64,000 nt of DNA from assembly GCA_902580275.1 (NCBI GenBank), contig CACHJZ010000007.1, forward strand, positions 1 through 64,000, written 5' to 3'. A program made the position numbers and the translations under genes. Positions within the stretch are counted from its first letter, which is position 1, and every line of letters starts with the position of its first letter. Below are positions 46,319 through 56,917 of the stretch, one piece after another. The notes beneath the pieces were generated by a model that was given only the letters and a program-made list of their open reading frames with translations, had not been told where the DNA came from and did not search any database. Source of the DNA: an uncultured Pelagibacteraceae bacterium. GTDB lineage: Bacteria > Pseudomonadota > Alphaproteobacteria > Pelagibacterales > Pelagibacteraceae.

Positions 46319-46866
46319 ATCGTCATTATTTCTTTTTCTTTTGAAACAACTTTTTCATCTATAATTTTAATATGTTTGTCTGTAAAATTTTGGACTTCTT
46401 TCTCAAATTTTTTTTCATCGTCCTCTGATATTTCTTTACTTTTTAATAAATTTTTTAATTGATCATTTGCTTCTCTTCTAATATTTCTTATTGAAATCTT
46501 ACATTTCTCTCCCATAGTTTTAATCATCTTTTTCATTTCATTTCTTCTCTCTTCACTTAGATCTGGAATTGGCAGTCGAATTAATTGTCCATCTATCATA
46601 GGGTTGAGGCCTAGCTCGGATTTTTTAATGGAAGAATCAATTAAAGGAACATTATTTAAATCCCAAACTTGGATATTTATCGTTCTTGGCTCAGGTGTTG
46701 AGATTGTTCCTAGTTGATTTATTGGCATTTTTTGCCCGTAGACATCTACTTTAACTAGATCAAGCATATTTGAATTTGCTCTCCCTGTGCGTAAAGTATT
46801 GAGCTCTGTATTAAAAACCTCAATTGTTTTATTCATTTTTTGATTGAAACTTTCAATTTTAAACAT
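46315..46866 (-). CDS. frr: ribosome recycling factor
   Basis: A 183-residue RRF. The three-helix bundle begins with LNTLRTGRANSNMLD (23-37) and ends with the QNFTDKHIKIIDEKV helix; the beta domain has GTISTPEPRTINIQVWD. It splits post-termination ribosomes together with EF-G. It directly abuts tsf with no spacer. The pyrH gene usually found between tsf and frr is missing. Confidence 0.95.
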   Translation of the reverse strand: MFKIESFNQKMNKTIEVFNTELNTLRTGRANSNMLDLVKVDVYGQKMPINQLGTISTPEPRTINIQVWDLNNVPLIDSSIKKSELGLNPMIDGQLIRLPIPDLSEERRNEMKKMIKTMGEKCKISIRNIRREANDQLKNLLKSKEISEDDEKKFEKEVQNFTDKHIKIIDEKVVSKEKEIMTI

Positions 46867-47718
46867 TTACTCTCCAATTTTTAATCTAAAAAAATTGATT
46901 ATTTTTAAATCAACTATATTTAATTCTTTGATAATATCTTTCACTTTTTTTTTGGGGTCTATAACCCAAGCTTGATTTAGTAAACTATTTTCTTCTTTAA
47001 ATTTATTTAATTTGCCGGCGCTTATTTTTTTTATGATCTCCTCTGGCTTTCCTGAGTTTTTTAATTCTTCATTTATTAATAATTCTTCTTTTTGTATTAT
47101 TTCTTTGTCTATATCCTCTAAATTGATTGCTAATGGGTTTGAGGCAGCGACATGCATTGCTAATTGTTTTCCAAAAGTCTTCACTTTATCATTATTCTCT
47201 TTTGAACTTAAAGATACAACAACTCCTAATTTTGATAAATTATCCTTAATAACTGAATGTAAATAGCTAAAATTCAAATTACTGTCATTTTTTAGAGTTT
47301 TAGATCTTCCTAAGGTTATTTTTTCACCAATTTTGGCGATTATTGCTATTAGATTTTCATCTACTGTTTGGTTGTTTTTCATTTTAGTTCTTTTTATCAA
47401 TTCGATATCAGATTTGCATTTGTAATTAATCTCACTTAATTCTTGAGCAAATTTAATAAAATCATTATTTTTAGCAACAAAGTCGGTTTCACAATTTAAT
47501 TCAATAATTGACGTCGAACTTTCATTTCCAGATAAAGCAATAACACCTTCTTTAGCTTCTCTTGACATTTTTTTTGATGCTTTAGAAATTCCCTTTACTC
47601 TCAAAATTTCAGACGCTTTTTCAATATTACCAGCTGCCTCTTCTAAAGCTGCACCACAATCCTTGAAACCAGCACCTGTACTTTGTCTAAGTTGTTTAAT
47701 TTTATTTAAATCATTCAT
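46867..47718 (-). CDS. tsf: elongation factor Ts
   Basis: A 283-residue EF-Ts. N-terminal UBA-like domain [22 protein letters not shown] (7-28), the [10 protein letters not shown] contact motif near residue 75, and the MHVAASNP segment are diagnostic. It exchanges GDP on EF-Tu. 22 bases after rpsB, the near-universal pair. Confidence 0.96.
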   Translation of the reverse strand: MNDLNKIKQLRQSTGAGFKDCGAALEEAAGNIEKASEILRVKGISKASKKMSREAKEGVIALSGNESSTSIIELNCETDFVAKNNDFIKFAQELSEINYKCKSDIELIKRTKMKNNQTVDENLIAIIAKIGEKITLGRSKTLKNDSNLNFSYLHSVIKDNLSKLGVVVSLSSKENNDKVKTFGKQLAMHVAASNPLAINLEDIDKEIIQKEELLINEELKNSGKPEEIIKKISAGKLNKFKEENSLLNQAWVIDPKKKVKDIIKELNIVDLKIINFFRLKIGE

Positions 47719-47740
47719 GTGTAATTATTTTAAAATAAGA

Positions 47741-48484
47741 TTAATTTACAGAGCTCTTTTCGTTCTTTTTGTCTTTCGCATTTTCAGATGTATCAGAGGC
47801 CTCTTTTTGAGCATTATCTATAGTTTGTTTAATAAGATTACAATATAGATCTATTGATCTTCTTGCATCGTCATTTCCAGGAACAGGAAAATCAATGCCA
47901 TCTGGATTAGAATTAGTATCTAATATAGCTATAATTGGAATATTTAATTTAATTGCTTCTTTAATTGCTAATGATTCATAATTTGTATCAATTATAAAGA
48001 CTAGATCAGGTATTTTTTTCATCTTACTTATACCACCTAAGGATCTTTGCAATTTATCTCTCTGTATACTCATTTTTAAAAGTTCTTTTTTTGTAAATCC
48101 TCGATTTTCTGAAATTAAATCAAGATTGATTTTTTCTAATTTTTTAATTGAATTTGATATAGTTCCCCAATTTGTTAACATTCCTCCAAGCCATCTATAA
48201 TTTACATAATACTGATTAGTATCTTTGGCTAAATCACTTATAGCTTCTGATGCCTGTTTTTTAGTAGAAATAAATAAAATTTTACCATTATTTTTAATTG
48301 TCTGAAATATTTTTTCCATAGCTGAATTAATAAGTTCAAGCGTTTGGGTTAAGTCAATGATATGTATTGAGTCTCGTTTTCCAAAAATATATTTTTTCAT
48401 TTTGGGATTCCATCTCAAAGTTTTATGTCCAAGATGTACTCCGGCTTCCAATAATTGCTGTATTGTAACAGTAGGTATTTTCAT
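47741..48484 (-). CDS. rpsB: 30S ribosomal protein S2
   Basis: A 247-residue S2. LLEAGVHLGHKTLRWNPKMK (11-30), FGKRDSIHIIDL, YVNYRWLGGMLTNW and the late IPIIAILDTNSNP and IDFPVPGNDDA blocks are characteristic, followed by a charged low-complexity tail. First gene of the cluster to lpxB. Preceded by a structured leader (48485-48553) that may bind S2 for feedback. Confidence 0.97.
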   Translation of the reverse strand: MKIPTVTIQQLLEAGVHLGHKTLRWNPKMKKYIFGKRDSIHIIDLTQTLELINSAMEKIFQTIKNNGKILFISTKKQASEAISDLAKDTNQYYVNYRWLGGMLTNWGTISNSIKKLEKINLDLISENRGFTKKELLKMSIQRDKLQRSLGGISKMKKIPDLVFIIDTNYESLAIKEAIKLNIPIIAILDTNSNPDGIDFPVPGNDDARRSIDLYCNLIKQTIDNAQKEASDTSENAKDKKNEKSSVN

Positions 48485-48553
48485 AATTTTTTCCGGTTAA
48501 TCCACCATAACTATTTCCACTTAAGGACCGGAGGCATTTAACCATTAGTTATG
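48485..48553 (-). promoter_or_regulatory. rpsB mRNA leader with predicted pseudoknot
   Basis: On the transcribed strand CATAACTA (complement of 48546-48553) can pair with TAGTTATG (48506-48513), an 8-bp helix. TCCGGT (48527-48532), which lies inside that loop, can pair with ACCGGA (48492-48497) beyond it, a 6-bp helix. The interleaved order makes an H-type pseudoknot ending 8 bases before the rpsB ATG. A GC-richer island like this in such AT-rich DNA is typical of structured RNA. A cis-regulatory motif upstream of rpsB has been reported for Candidatus Pelagibacter ubique, and this is likely the same class. I derived the pairing from the sequence. Confidence 0.75.
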
Positions 48554-48608
48554 TGCGTATTTACGAGATGGTATTTACATCTTAATAGAAATATAAACAA
48601 GCATTTTT

Positions 48609-51600
48609 TTACGATATATTTGTATTAATACCCTGATTTTTAAGCAAATTTAGGTGGTTTCTGTCAAAATATCTTTTATTTTTTAAATTAAAAACAAGTT
48701 CTTTATTATCTGATACCACTTTTATTTTAATGTTAGTATTTCCTGGTTTAAATAAAATTTCATCAATTTTTTTCAAAGAATCATCATTTTCTACTGAAAT
48801 AATTACATTTCTTATAGGTTTATTTACAAGACTTTTAAGAGGTGAAACTTTTTTAACATTAAATTTTTTAATTCTATTAACACTATCAATGGTATTTTTA
48901 TTTAATGTTAGTATTAATGAGTTACCTTCTTTTAAAAATTCTCTATTGCTTTCAAGCAAGTCTGAAAATAAAAATTGTTCAAAAACTGATTGGCGGTCAC
49001 TAAATTTTATAATTGCGTAAGATTGGCCTTTTTGGGTCTTTTTTTCTTGTATCTTAAGTATTGTTGCGGCTACGCTCGCTTCATTTTTATTTATATCGTT
49101 ATAAAATTCACTAAAGTTTGTAATTTCATAATTATCTAAAATTTCTGAATACTCGTTCAATGGATGATCAGAAATAAAAAAACCTAGTGAGTCAAATTCT
49201 TTTGATAGTTTTTCATCAAATTTCCAGTCCTCTATTTTTTTATTAATATAATCTTGCTCTTCTTCTAGTTGGAATAAACCGATTTGATTTGTTATTTTAT
49301 TTTCGTACGAATTTTTGGATCTTATTATTAGTGATGGTATCGTGTCATTTACAGCTTTTCTATTGGAATTTAAACTATCAAACGCACCTGCTTTAACTAG
49401 CCCTTCTAATTGAAGTTTATTAATGTCCTTAGGGTTAATCCTATTTATAAATTCGTTTATAGATTTAAAATTCCCTCCTCTTTCTCTCTCTTTAACTATA
49501 TTAGAAACAGCCTCAAAGCCTACATTCTTAATTGCACCTAGTGCGTAATAGAAAATATTATTTTTTGATTTAAAATCAGGATAGCATTTATTTATATCTG
49601 GTCTTTGAATTTTAATATTCAGTCTCTTTAATTCTTCATAGAATTCACTTAATTTGTTATGGTTTGAAATATCCATAGTCATAGATGCTGAAAAGAATTC
49701 CTTTTGATAATAAGTTTTCAAATATGCTGTTTGATAAGCTATAATAGCATAGGCAGCAGCGTGGCTTTTGTTGAATCCGTACTCAGCAAAAGGTTCTATT
49801 TTTAAGAATATGCTTGCAGCAGTTTCTTTATTTATGCCATTTTTTACAGCACCATCTATAAATCTTATTTTCTGCTTTTCTAGTTCTTGTCTTTTTTTTT
49901 TACCCATTGCTCTTCTTAAAATATCAGCTTCACCAGCAGTAAAACCTGACAATTTTTGAGCAATTTGCATAACTTGTTCTTGATAAATTATTACTCCGTA
50001 TGTTGGTTTAAGTATATCTTCTAAAAGTGGATGTAAGTAATCTGGATCTTTTCTTCCGTGTTTGCAATCATTATATGTTGGAATATTTGCCATTGGGCCT
50101 GGTCTGTAAAGTGCTACTAAAGCAATAATATCCTCTAAGTGATTTGGTTTCATTTGAATTAGAGCTTCTTTCATTCCAGAGCTTTCCAGTTGAAATAACC
50201 CAACAGTGTGACCCTTAGATAATAAATCAAAAACTTTTTGATCATTGTAATTAATTTTTTTTATGTCAAACTTTTGGTTAGTTTCTTTGATAGTTTTGCA
50301 TGTATTATTTATGACCGTAAGTGTCTTTAGTCCTAAAAAATCAAATTTTATTAAGCCGGCATTTTCAGCTGAATACATATCAAATTGTGTTGAGGGAAGA
50401 AGAAGGTTCGATGAATGGTCTTTATAAAGTGGAACTGTATCAGTTAATTTTTTATCAGCTATTACAACACCCGCAGCATGAGTTGCAAAGTTTCTATTTA
50501 ATCCTTCTAATTTTAAAGATAATTCAATCATTTTCTTAACTCTCGTATCATCTTTAATCAATTTTTGAAGCCTAGGCTCATTGTTAATGCATTCAGTCAA
50601 GCTTTGTGGTCTTGATGGATCAAACGGGATCATTTTTGAAATACCATCTACAAAACCATAAGAAAAACCTAACACTCTTCCAACATCCCTTATTACCATT
50701 CTAGCTTTTAATTTTCCAAAAGTTATTATGTGAGCTACGCTATCTCTATATTTATTGTTTAAATAATCAAAAACTAAATCTCTTTTTTCTTCACAAAAGT
50801 CTATATCGAAGTCAGGCATTGAAATTCTATCAGGATTTAAAAATCTTTCAAAAATTAAATTAAATTTAATTGGATCAATATCCGTTATTTCTAAACACCA
50901 TGCTACAAGAGAGCCAGCACCTGATCCTCTTCCTGGTCCTACTGGTATATTTTTGCTTTTTGCCCATTTGATATAATCTGAAACTATTAGAAAATAGCTT
51001 GAATATTTCATTTTAATTATGATACTTAATTCGTGATCAAGACGTTCTAAATATTTTTGATAATTATCGTTATTTTTAATATCTTTTTCATTACAATTAA
51101 ATGTTTCTAAAAATTTTTTATTTAGTCCTTTTTTAGATTCATCAAACAAAATATTGTCTGGGTCTAAACCTCTATCTGATCCGATATTAGGGAGAACGGG
51201 GTTAGATGCCTGTGGTCTAAAATTTATTTTATAGACTAAATTGAAATTATTCTCTAAAGCTTCAGGTATATCGGAGAATAATTTATTTAACTCATTGTCA
51301 CTTTTTAAGTAGTGTTGGTCTGAAAGTTTTTTTCTATTTACATCATTGATATTTGTTTTACTACCTATGCACATTAAAGCATCATGCGCTTCATACATAT
51401 CTTTATTAATATAGAACACCTCCTGTGTTGCAATGATAGGGATCTGTAATTTATGAGACAGGTCAAGATTTAAATTTTCAAGATTTTTTTCATTTAGATC
51501 ATTATGTCTTTGTATTTCTATATAAAAGTCATTTCCAAATTTTTTTTTCAAATTGTTATAGAGGTTTTTGATCTCTAAAATTTTATCTTTTTCGAATAAT

Positions 51601-52016
51601 TTACCTACCAAATCATTCACACAACCAGACAAAACAATTATATCCTCTGCATAATTTAACAAATCTTCTATCTTGCAGTGTGGTTCTTCTAAATTATTAT
51701 TCTCTAAAAATGATTTTGATGAAAGTCTAATTATAGACTTATATCCATTTTCTGATTTTGCAATTAATGGAATTTTTCCAATAATGTCATTAAATTTAAA
51801 ATTAACTTGTGTACCTAGTATTGGCTGAGTACCACTTTTAGATATATTTTCAGAAAATTCTAAAGCTCCACAAAGATTAAATGAGTCAGACAAACCTAAG
51901 GCTTTAACTTTTTTTTTTTTACAAAATTCTGATAATTCCTCTATTTTTAGAGCTCCTTCACAAATTGAATATTGAGAATGAACTTTTATGTGATTGAATT
52001 TATTAAAGCTTTCCAT
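48609..52016 (-). CDS. dnaE: DNA polymerase III alpha subunit
   Basis: A replicative polymerase of about 1135 residues. The PHP domain begins HIKVHSQYSICEGA at the N-terminus. The catalytic Asp pair is in PDFDIDF near residue 398, a third Asp region in IKFDFLGLKTL, and GPGRGSGAGSLVAW and RAMGKKK mark the palm and fingers. The C-terminus carries an OB fold. I start at ATG 52014-52016 (MESFNKFNHIKVH), because the family begins right there. In-frame TTG/ATG codons up to 52040 add eight residues that overlap lolD more deeply. It overlaps lolD by 14 bases and ends a proS-lolC-lolD-dnaE unit. Confidence 0.95.
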   Translation of the reverse strand: MESFNKFNHIKVHSQYSICEGALKIEELSEFCKKKKVKALGLSDSFNLCGALEFSENISKSGTQPILGTQVNFKFNDIIGKIPLIAKSENGYKSIIRLSSKSFLENNNLEEPHCKIEDLLNYAEDIIVLSGCVNDLVGKLFEKDKILEIKNLYNNLKKKFGNDFYIEIQRHNDLNEKNLENLNLDLSHKLQIPIIATQEVFYINKDMYEAHDALMCIGSKTNINDVNRKKLSDQHYLKSDNELNKLFSDIPEALENNFNLVYKINFRPQASNPVLPNIGSDRGLDPDNILFDESKKGLNKKFLETFNCNEKDIKNNDNYQKYLERLDHELSIIIKMKYSSYFLIVSDYIKWAKSKNIPVGPGRGSGAGSLVAWCLEITDIDPIKFNLIFERFLNPDRISMPDFDIDFCEEKRDLVFDYLNNKYRDSVAHIITFGKLKARMVIRDVGRVLGFSYGFVDGISKMIPFDPSRPQSLTECINNEPRLQKLIKDDTRVKKMIELSLKLEGLNRNFATHAAGVVIADKKLTDTVPLYKDHSSNLLLPSTQFDMYSAENAGLIKFDFLGLKTLTVINNTCKTIKETNQKFDIKKINYNDQKVFDLLSKGHTVGLFQLESSGMKEALIQMKPNHLEDIIALVALYRPGPMANIPTYNDCKHGRKDPDYLHPLLEDILKPTYGVIIYQEQVMQIAQKLSGFTAGEADILRRAMGKKKRQELEKQKIRFIDGAVKNGINKETAASIFLKIEPFAEYGFNKSHAAAYAIIAYQTAYLKTYYQKEFFSASMTMDISNHNKLSEFYEELKRLNIKIQRPDINKCYPDFKSKNNIFYYALGAIKNVGFEAVSNIVKERERGGNFKSINEFINRINPKDINKLQLEGLVKAGAFDSLNSNRKAVNDTIPSLIIRSKNSYENKITNQIGLFQLEEEQDYINKKIEDWKFDEKLSKEFDSLGFFISDHPLNEYSEILDNYEITNFSEFYNDINKNEASVAATILKIQEKKTQKGQSYAIIKFSDRQSVFEQFLFSDLLESNREFLKEGNSLILTLNKNTIDSVNRIKKFNVKKVSPLKSLVNKPIRNVIISVENDDSLKKIDEILFKPGNTNIKIKVVSDNKELVFNLKNKRYFDRNHLNLLKNQGINTNIS

Positions 52017-52686
52017 TAATGGACTTAATATTACCATCAATCATTTCAATTTTACAATCTGACATTTCAGCAAATTCTCTATTGTGAGTTGCAAAAATTA
52101 TTAATCTATTTTTATTTCTTAAATTTAACAAAGTTTTAAATACACTTTTCGCATTTTTTAAATCAAGATTTCCAGTTGGTTCATCTGCAAGAATTATTTT
52201 TGGTCTATTAATGATTGCACGAGCTATAGCTACTCTTTGATTCTCACCTCCTGATAATTCTGTTGGAAAATGATTTATTCTCTTTGAAAGACCTAAGTTT
52301 GATAATACTTTTTTTGCATTTAAATCTGCTATTTTAGGATTATTGTTTAAAGCAAGTTCGGCTAAACTTACATTTTCTAACGCTGTAAAATCATTTAATA
52401 AGTTGTAATTTTGATAAATTATCCCAATCGAAGCAGATCTATATAAATCATTTATGTCTTGTTTCTCATAGTTAATAATTTTATTTTCTATTGAAATTGA
52501 TCCAGAAGTTGGCTTATCTATTAAAGATATTAAATTTAATAAAGTAGATTTTCCAGATCCCGATGGACCAATTATTGAGTATATACGACCTATTCTAAAA
52601 TTAAGATTTATATTTTTCAAAGCTCTAATTTTATTTTTTTTAAAAAAAAACTTTGATACTTTTTTCAAAGAAATAAAATTACTCAT
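52003..52686 (-). CDS. lolD: lipoprotein-releasing system ATPase LolD
   Basis: A 227-residue ABC ATPase of the LolD/MacB group. Walker A GPSGSGKS (40-47), Q-loop YQNYNLL, signature LSGGENQR (about 143-150), Walker B ILADEPTGNLD. It powers release of outer-membrane lipoproteins by the LolC/E permease whose gene it overlaps by 8 bases. Confidence 0.94.
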   Translation of the reverse strand: MSNFISLKKVSKFFFKKNKIRALKNINLNFRIGRIYSIIGPSGSGKSTLLNLISLIDKPTSGSISIENKIINYEKQDINDLYRSASIGIIYQNYNLLNDFTALENVSLAELALNNNPKIADLNAKKVLSNLGLSKRINHFPTELSGGENQRVAIARAIINRPKIILADEPTGNLDLKNAKSVFKTLLNLRNKNRLIIFATHNREFAEMSDCKIEMIDGNIKSINGKL

Positions 52687-53899
52687 ATTTAAGCGATTTA
52701 ATTGGATCTAATTTAGATGCTTTAATTGCTGGAAATATTGAGACTACAATAGTTGCAGTAACTGAACATATTGAAATCAAAATTATAGAGTTTACATCTA
52801 TTTCAGATGGCATTTTACTTAAAAAATAAATTTCCTCAGGAAATAAAGATATATTGAAAATTTTACTCAAAAAAGAACGAATATTTTCAACGTATATAGA
52901 AAAGGTAACACCAATTAAAACTCCAAATAATGTTGCAGTCAAACCTATATAAAAACCTACAAGAAAAAAAATCTTTGTAATTGACTTATTTAATACACCA
53001 ATAGATTTTAGAACGGCAATTTCTTTTGTTTTATTTTTTACCAAAATAGTTAATCCAGAAATTATATTAAAAGTGGCTACAATTATTATTAATGAGAGAA
53101 TTATAAACATTACATTTCTCTCAACTTTAAGAGCTGAAAATAAAGGTTTATTTAGGTCAGCCCATGTATAAATTAGATTATTAGGAAATTTTCTCTCGAA
53201 AAATTTTTTTGCATTGTTAATTTTAATTGGATTTTTTAGAAAAATTTCCAAATTTCTTTTATCTTGATCCAAATTAAGCAAGTTCTCTAAATTATCGATA
53301 CCCATAAAGGCTATATTTCTGTCAAAATCAACTAATCCACTTTCGAAAAAACCTGAAATTTCAAATATTTCCTGCTTAGGCAGGTTACCTATAATTGTAT
53401 CTTCTCCTTTTGGAGACATTATCAAAATTTTATCACCAACTTTTAATCCTAAATCAAAACTTAATTCTTTACCTATAATTATATTTTTTTCATTATCTAG
53501 TTTAATATTGGATAATTTATTTTTAAATATAGGTAAATTTTTAATTTCTGTTGACTTGTATCCTCTTATAGAAAGACCTTTTGTAAAGTTTTCTTTTATT
53601 AAAACTACTTCACCTGAATTAGTTTCAAGATAAATATCCAATAAAGCATCTATTTCTTTTCCGAAAATATCATTTGTTACCTTTCCAAAGGAATGAATTA
53701 TAACGTGAGAATTAAAACCTACTATTTTATTTATAAGTTCAGACCTAAATCCATTCATTACAGACATTACTATTATCAAAACAGCAACACCAATTGATAT
53801 TCCAATAAAAGAAAATGTTGATATAACATTCAAAAAACCATCTTTTTTTCTGGTTCTTAAGTATCTTAAAGCTATTTTGTTCTCTAATTTTGAAATCAA
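52679..53899 (-). CDS. lolC: lipoprotein-releasing system permease (LolC/LolE type)
   Basis: A 406-residue MacB/FtsX-fold permease. One helix near residues 24-46 ([20 protein letters not shown]), a large periplasmic domain, then three helices in the last 150 residues. The N-terminal [19 protein letters not shown] is typical of LolC/E. Only one such gene is present here, so it probably works as a homodimer (the LolF arrangement common outside gammaproteobacteria). Overlaps proS by 4 bases. Confidence 0.93.
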   Translation of the reverse strand: MISKLENKIALRYLRTRKKDGFLNVISTFSFIGISIGVAVLIIVMSVMNGFRSELINKIVGFNSHVIIHSFGKVTNDIFGKEIDALLDIYLETNSGEVVLIKENFTKGLSIRGYKSTEIKNLPIFKNKLSNIKLDNEKNIIIGKELSFDLGLKVGDKILIMSPKGEDTIIGNLPKQEIFEISGFFESGLVDFDRNIAFMGIDNLENLLNLDQDKRNLEIFLKNPIKINNAKKFFERKFPNNLIYTWADLNKPLFSALKVERNVMFIILSLIIIVATFNIISGLTILVKNKTKEIAVLKSIGVLNKSITKIFFLVGFYIGLTATLFGVLIGVTFSIYVENIRSFLSKIFNISLFPEEIYFLSKMPSEIDVNSIILISICSVTATIVVSIFPAIKASKLDPIKSLKYE

Positions 53900-55224
53900 T
53901 TTTTTTTACTTTGATTTATAAATTTAATTATTTGATCCATGCTTAAAATTTTTGGATCATCACCAATATTAATAAATTCAAGATTATCACCTTCTGTTTT
54001 ATTACCTATTATAATTTGAGATGGTATACCTATTAAATTAAATTTCTTTAATTTTGATGAAAAATTTTCATCTGTGTCGTCAATAATAAAATCAATATTA
54101 TTATCTTTTAACTTTTTAGATATATTGATAGCTTTATCTAGATTTCCTTTATCATTTTTATTAAAAAATGGAATAATAACACAATCATATGGTGAGACTG
54201 ATTGTGGCCATTTCATTATTTCTTTTTTTTCATCATATTTAGCCTCAATAATTGCGCCTACCAACCTCGATACACCTACTCCGTAAGAGCCCATTTTAAC
54301 AAATTCTTTTTTTCCATTATGATCAACACTTGAATTCATTGGTTTGGAATATTTATCTCCAAAGTAAAAAATATGACCTACCTCTATACCTTTTGTTTTA
54401 AGTCTAAATTCCTCAGGAACCTTATTATTAAATTCTTTTTCATTGAATTTTTCGTCTGTTACAGAGTAAAATTTTTCAAATTCTTTTCTCAAATTTTCTA
54501 AAGAATTTTTTTCGATTTTTGTTTGTTCACTATTTACATTAAATATTCTTTTATCAGTATAAATTTTACTTTCACCAGTATCAGCTAAAATAATAAATTC
54601 ATGTGAAAGATTTCCACCTATTGGTCCTGTATCTGCTGCCATAGGTATTGCGGACAAATTTAATCTTTTAAATGTTTTTAAATAAGAAAGAAAAAATTTA
54701 TTATATGAGAATAATGCCTCATTGTCATTTAAATCAAAAGAATATGCATCTTTCATATAAAATTCTCTACATCTCATAATTCCAAATCTTGGTCTTAATT
54801 CATCTCTAAACTTCCATTGTATGTGATAGAGAAGTTGAGGAAGTGACTTATAGGATTTTATACTTGATCTGAAAATATCTGTTATTAATTCCTCATTCGT
54901 AGGTCCATAAAGCATATCTCTTTCTTGTCTATCTTTAATTCTTAACATTTCTTCACCATAATCTTTATATCTACCACTTTCTTTCCAAATTTCAGCGGAT
55001 TGTATTGTTGGCATTAAAATTTCTTGAACGCCAATCTTATCTTGTTCCTCTCTAACTATCTGTTCAATTTTTTTCATAACTTTAAAACCTAAAGGTAACC
55101 ATGAGTAAATACCAGCTGATGATTGTTTGATCATTCCTGTTCTAAGCATTAATTGGTGGGATTTTATTTTTGCTTCTGCAGGATTGTTTTTCAATATTGG
55201 GATAAAAGATTTTGAAAAGAACAT
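53896..55224 (-). CDS. proS: proline--tRNA ligase, short form without editing insert
   Basis: A 442-residue class II synthetase. Motif regions [19 protein letters not shown] (28-46), [44 protein letters not shown] in parts, and [13 protein letters not shown] are clear, and the anticodon-binding domain follows near residue 345. E. coli ProS is over 570 residues because it contains the INS editing domain between motifs 2 and 3. That insert is absent here, as in other alphaproteobacteria. A separate trans-editing protein may clear Ala-tRNA-Pro. No such gene is in the window. Confidence 0.95.
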   Translation of the reverse strand: MFFSKSFIPILKNNPAEAKIKSHQLMLRTGMIKQSSAGIYSWLPLGFKVMKKIEQIVREEQDKIGVQEILMPTIQSAEIWKESGRYKDYGEEMLRIKDRQERDMLYGPTNEELITDIFRSSIKSYKSLPQLLYHIQWKFRDELRPRFGIMRCREFYMKDAYSFDLNDNEALFSYNKFFLSYLKTFKRLNLSAIPMAADTGPIGGNLSHEFIILADTGESKIYTDKRIFNVNSEQTKIEKNSLENLRKEFEKFYSVTDEKFNEKEFNNKVPEEFRLKTKGIEVGHIFYFGDKYSKPMNSSVDHNGKKEFVKMGSYGVGVSRLVGAIIEAKYDEKKEIMKWPQSVSPYDCVIIPFFNKNDKGNLDKAINISKKLKDNNIDFIIDDTDENFSSKLKKFNLIGIPSQIIIGNKTEGDNLEFINIGDDPKILSMDQIIKFINQSKKN

Positions 55225-55258
55225 AAATTTATTTAATTCTTTAAATTTAAATAATCAA

Positions 55259-56917
55259 TTAAATTCTTACTAAATTTACGTTGGTTATTGGCTTTTTTCC
55301 AGTTTTTTCTTTTGAATATTTTTTACAAACTACTTTGATAGTATCCACTATATTATTTTCCTGTTTTTCATTATTTAATGAAAAAGTTCTAGCTGTTTTA
55401 TCAATTTCTTCTTCAAGTCCAAATTTAAATTCATCACTTTCTATAACTGGTAATCCAACAAAAGTTAGTATTGGTCTGTCATGAAGGTTTCCCTTAGAAT
55501 TAATTAAAATTGTTACATCCAGAAAACCATTAGATGATAAATTTTTTCTTTCTTTTATTGATTTAGCATCTTCATCGACGCTTATACTTCCATCTACAAA
55601 AAGTTTACCTGATGGGGCCCTATCATAAATTTCAGGTTTAATTCCAGGGTATAATTTTACTATGTCGCCATTTTCAACTAATACTGTTTCAGGGACCTGC
55701 ATTTCTTTTGCAAAATTTATATGCTCTATCATGTGGCGATGCTCTCCGTGTACTGGTATTATACAATTTGGTTTTATCCAATTGTACATTTCTTTTAAAT
55801 CTTCTCTGTTCGGATGTCCCGAAACATGAACGAATTCATTTTCTTCGGAAATCACTTCGAGGCCTTCTTTAACCAATTTATTATGAAGCTTGTATAGTTT
55901 CTTTTCATTTCCAGGTATTATTTTTGATGAAAATATAACTGCATCACCCTTTTCAATTAATACATCTGGGTGCATAAATTTGGCAATTCTCATCATTGCT
56001 CCTAGGGGTTCACCCTGGCTGCCGGTACATAGGTAAATTATTTTTTCACGTGGTAAATTTTTAGCCTCCCTTGGGTCAATTGGTTCAATTACATCTTTTA
56101 AGTAACCACATTTTCTAGCTGCTTTAAAGATTCTATGCATTGATCTTCCAACTAAAGAAATATTTCTACCAGTTTGTTTCGCACAATAAAAAATTGTCTC
56201 CATTCTTGCCACGTTTGAAGCAAATGAAGTCACTATCACTCTTTTTTTTAATCTACTCATTATGTTAATTAAACTTTTTCTTACATCTCCTTCTGAGCCT
56301 GATTTTCCTTCACTAAAAACATTTGTTGAATCACATATCATTGCTAAAACTCCATCCTGACCAATCTCTTTTAATCTTTTTGAGTTAATATCTCCTCCAA
56401 TGAGAGGATTAGGATCAACTTTCCAGTCACCAGTATGAAGTATATTACCAGCTGGTGTTTGAATTCTTAATCCATTTGGTTCTAATATTGAATGTGTAAG
56501 TGTAATAAATTCAATTTTAAACGGTATTAGCTCCAAAGTGCTATTTAACTGAACGATATTTATAAATGGAGTGATATCTATTTTTTTTTCTTTAAATTTC
56601 TCCGTAATTAAAACAGCTGTAAAAGGAGTGGCATAAATTTTACAATTAAGTTTAGGCCAAATATGTGCTATTGCTCCTATATGATCTTCATGTGCGTGTG
56701 TTAAAACTATGCCTAGTAAATCATCTTTCTTATCTACGATAAAACCTGGATCAGGATATATCAAATCTATACCAGGAACCGTATCATCAGCAAATGTGAC
56801 GCCAATATCCACTATAATCCATTTTTGTTCACCAGGTTTTCCATAAGCAAAAAGATTCATATTCATTCCAATTTCGCCAGATCCACCAAGGGGACAAAAT
56901 AATAATTCATCTTTCAT
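55259..56917 (-). CDS. rnj: ribonuclease J
   Basis: A 552-residue metallo-beta-lactamase/beta-CASP nuclease. The metal motif LTHAHEDHIGA is near residues 72-82, HTGDWKVDP near 160, CDSTNVFSEGKSGSE near 190, and beta-CASP parts include CTGSQGEPLGAM and HVSGHPNREDLKEM, with PVHGEHRH further on. It processes and degrades RNA, acting as a 5' exonuclease or endonuclease. Its ATG overlaps the coaX stop (TAATG). The nuoN-birA-coaX-rnj order is conserved in alphaproteobacteria. Confidence 0.95.
   Translation of the reverse strand: MKDELLFCPLGGSGEIGMNMNLFAYGKPGEQKWIIVDIGVTFADDTVPGIDLIYPDPGFIVDKKDDLLGIVLTHAHEDHIGAIAHIWPKLNCKIYATPFTAVLITEKFKEKKIDITPFINIVQLNSTLELIPFKIEFITLTHSILEPNGLRIQTPAGNILHTGDWKVDPNPLIGGDINSKRLKEIGQDGVLAMICDSTNVFSEGKSGSEGDVRKSLINIMSRLKKRVIVTSFASNVARMETIFYCAKQTGRNISLVGRSMHRIFKAARKCGYLKDVIEPIDPREAKNLPREKIIYLCTGSQGEPLGAMMRIAKFMHPDVLIEKGDAVIFSSKIIPGNEKKLYKLHNKLVKEGLEVISEENEFVHVSGHPNREDLKEMYNWIKPNCIIPVHGEHRHMIEHINFAKEMQVPETVLVENGDIVKLYPGIKPEIYDRAPSGKLFVDGSISVDEDAKSIKERKNLSSNGFLDVTILINSKGNLHDRPILTFVGLPVIESDEFKFGLEEEIDKTARTFSLNNEKQENNIVDTIKVVCKKYSKEKTGKKPITNVNLVRI

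Noticed and set aside
52017-52040. Upstream in-frame starts (TTG/ATG) for dnaE
   Set aside because: They only add eight residues before the normal PHP-domain start and increase the overlap with lolD.
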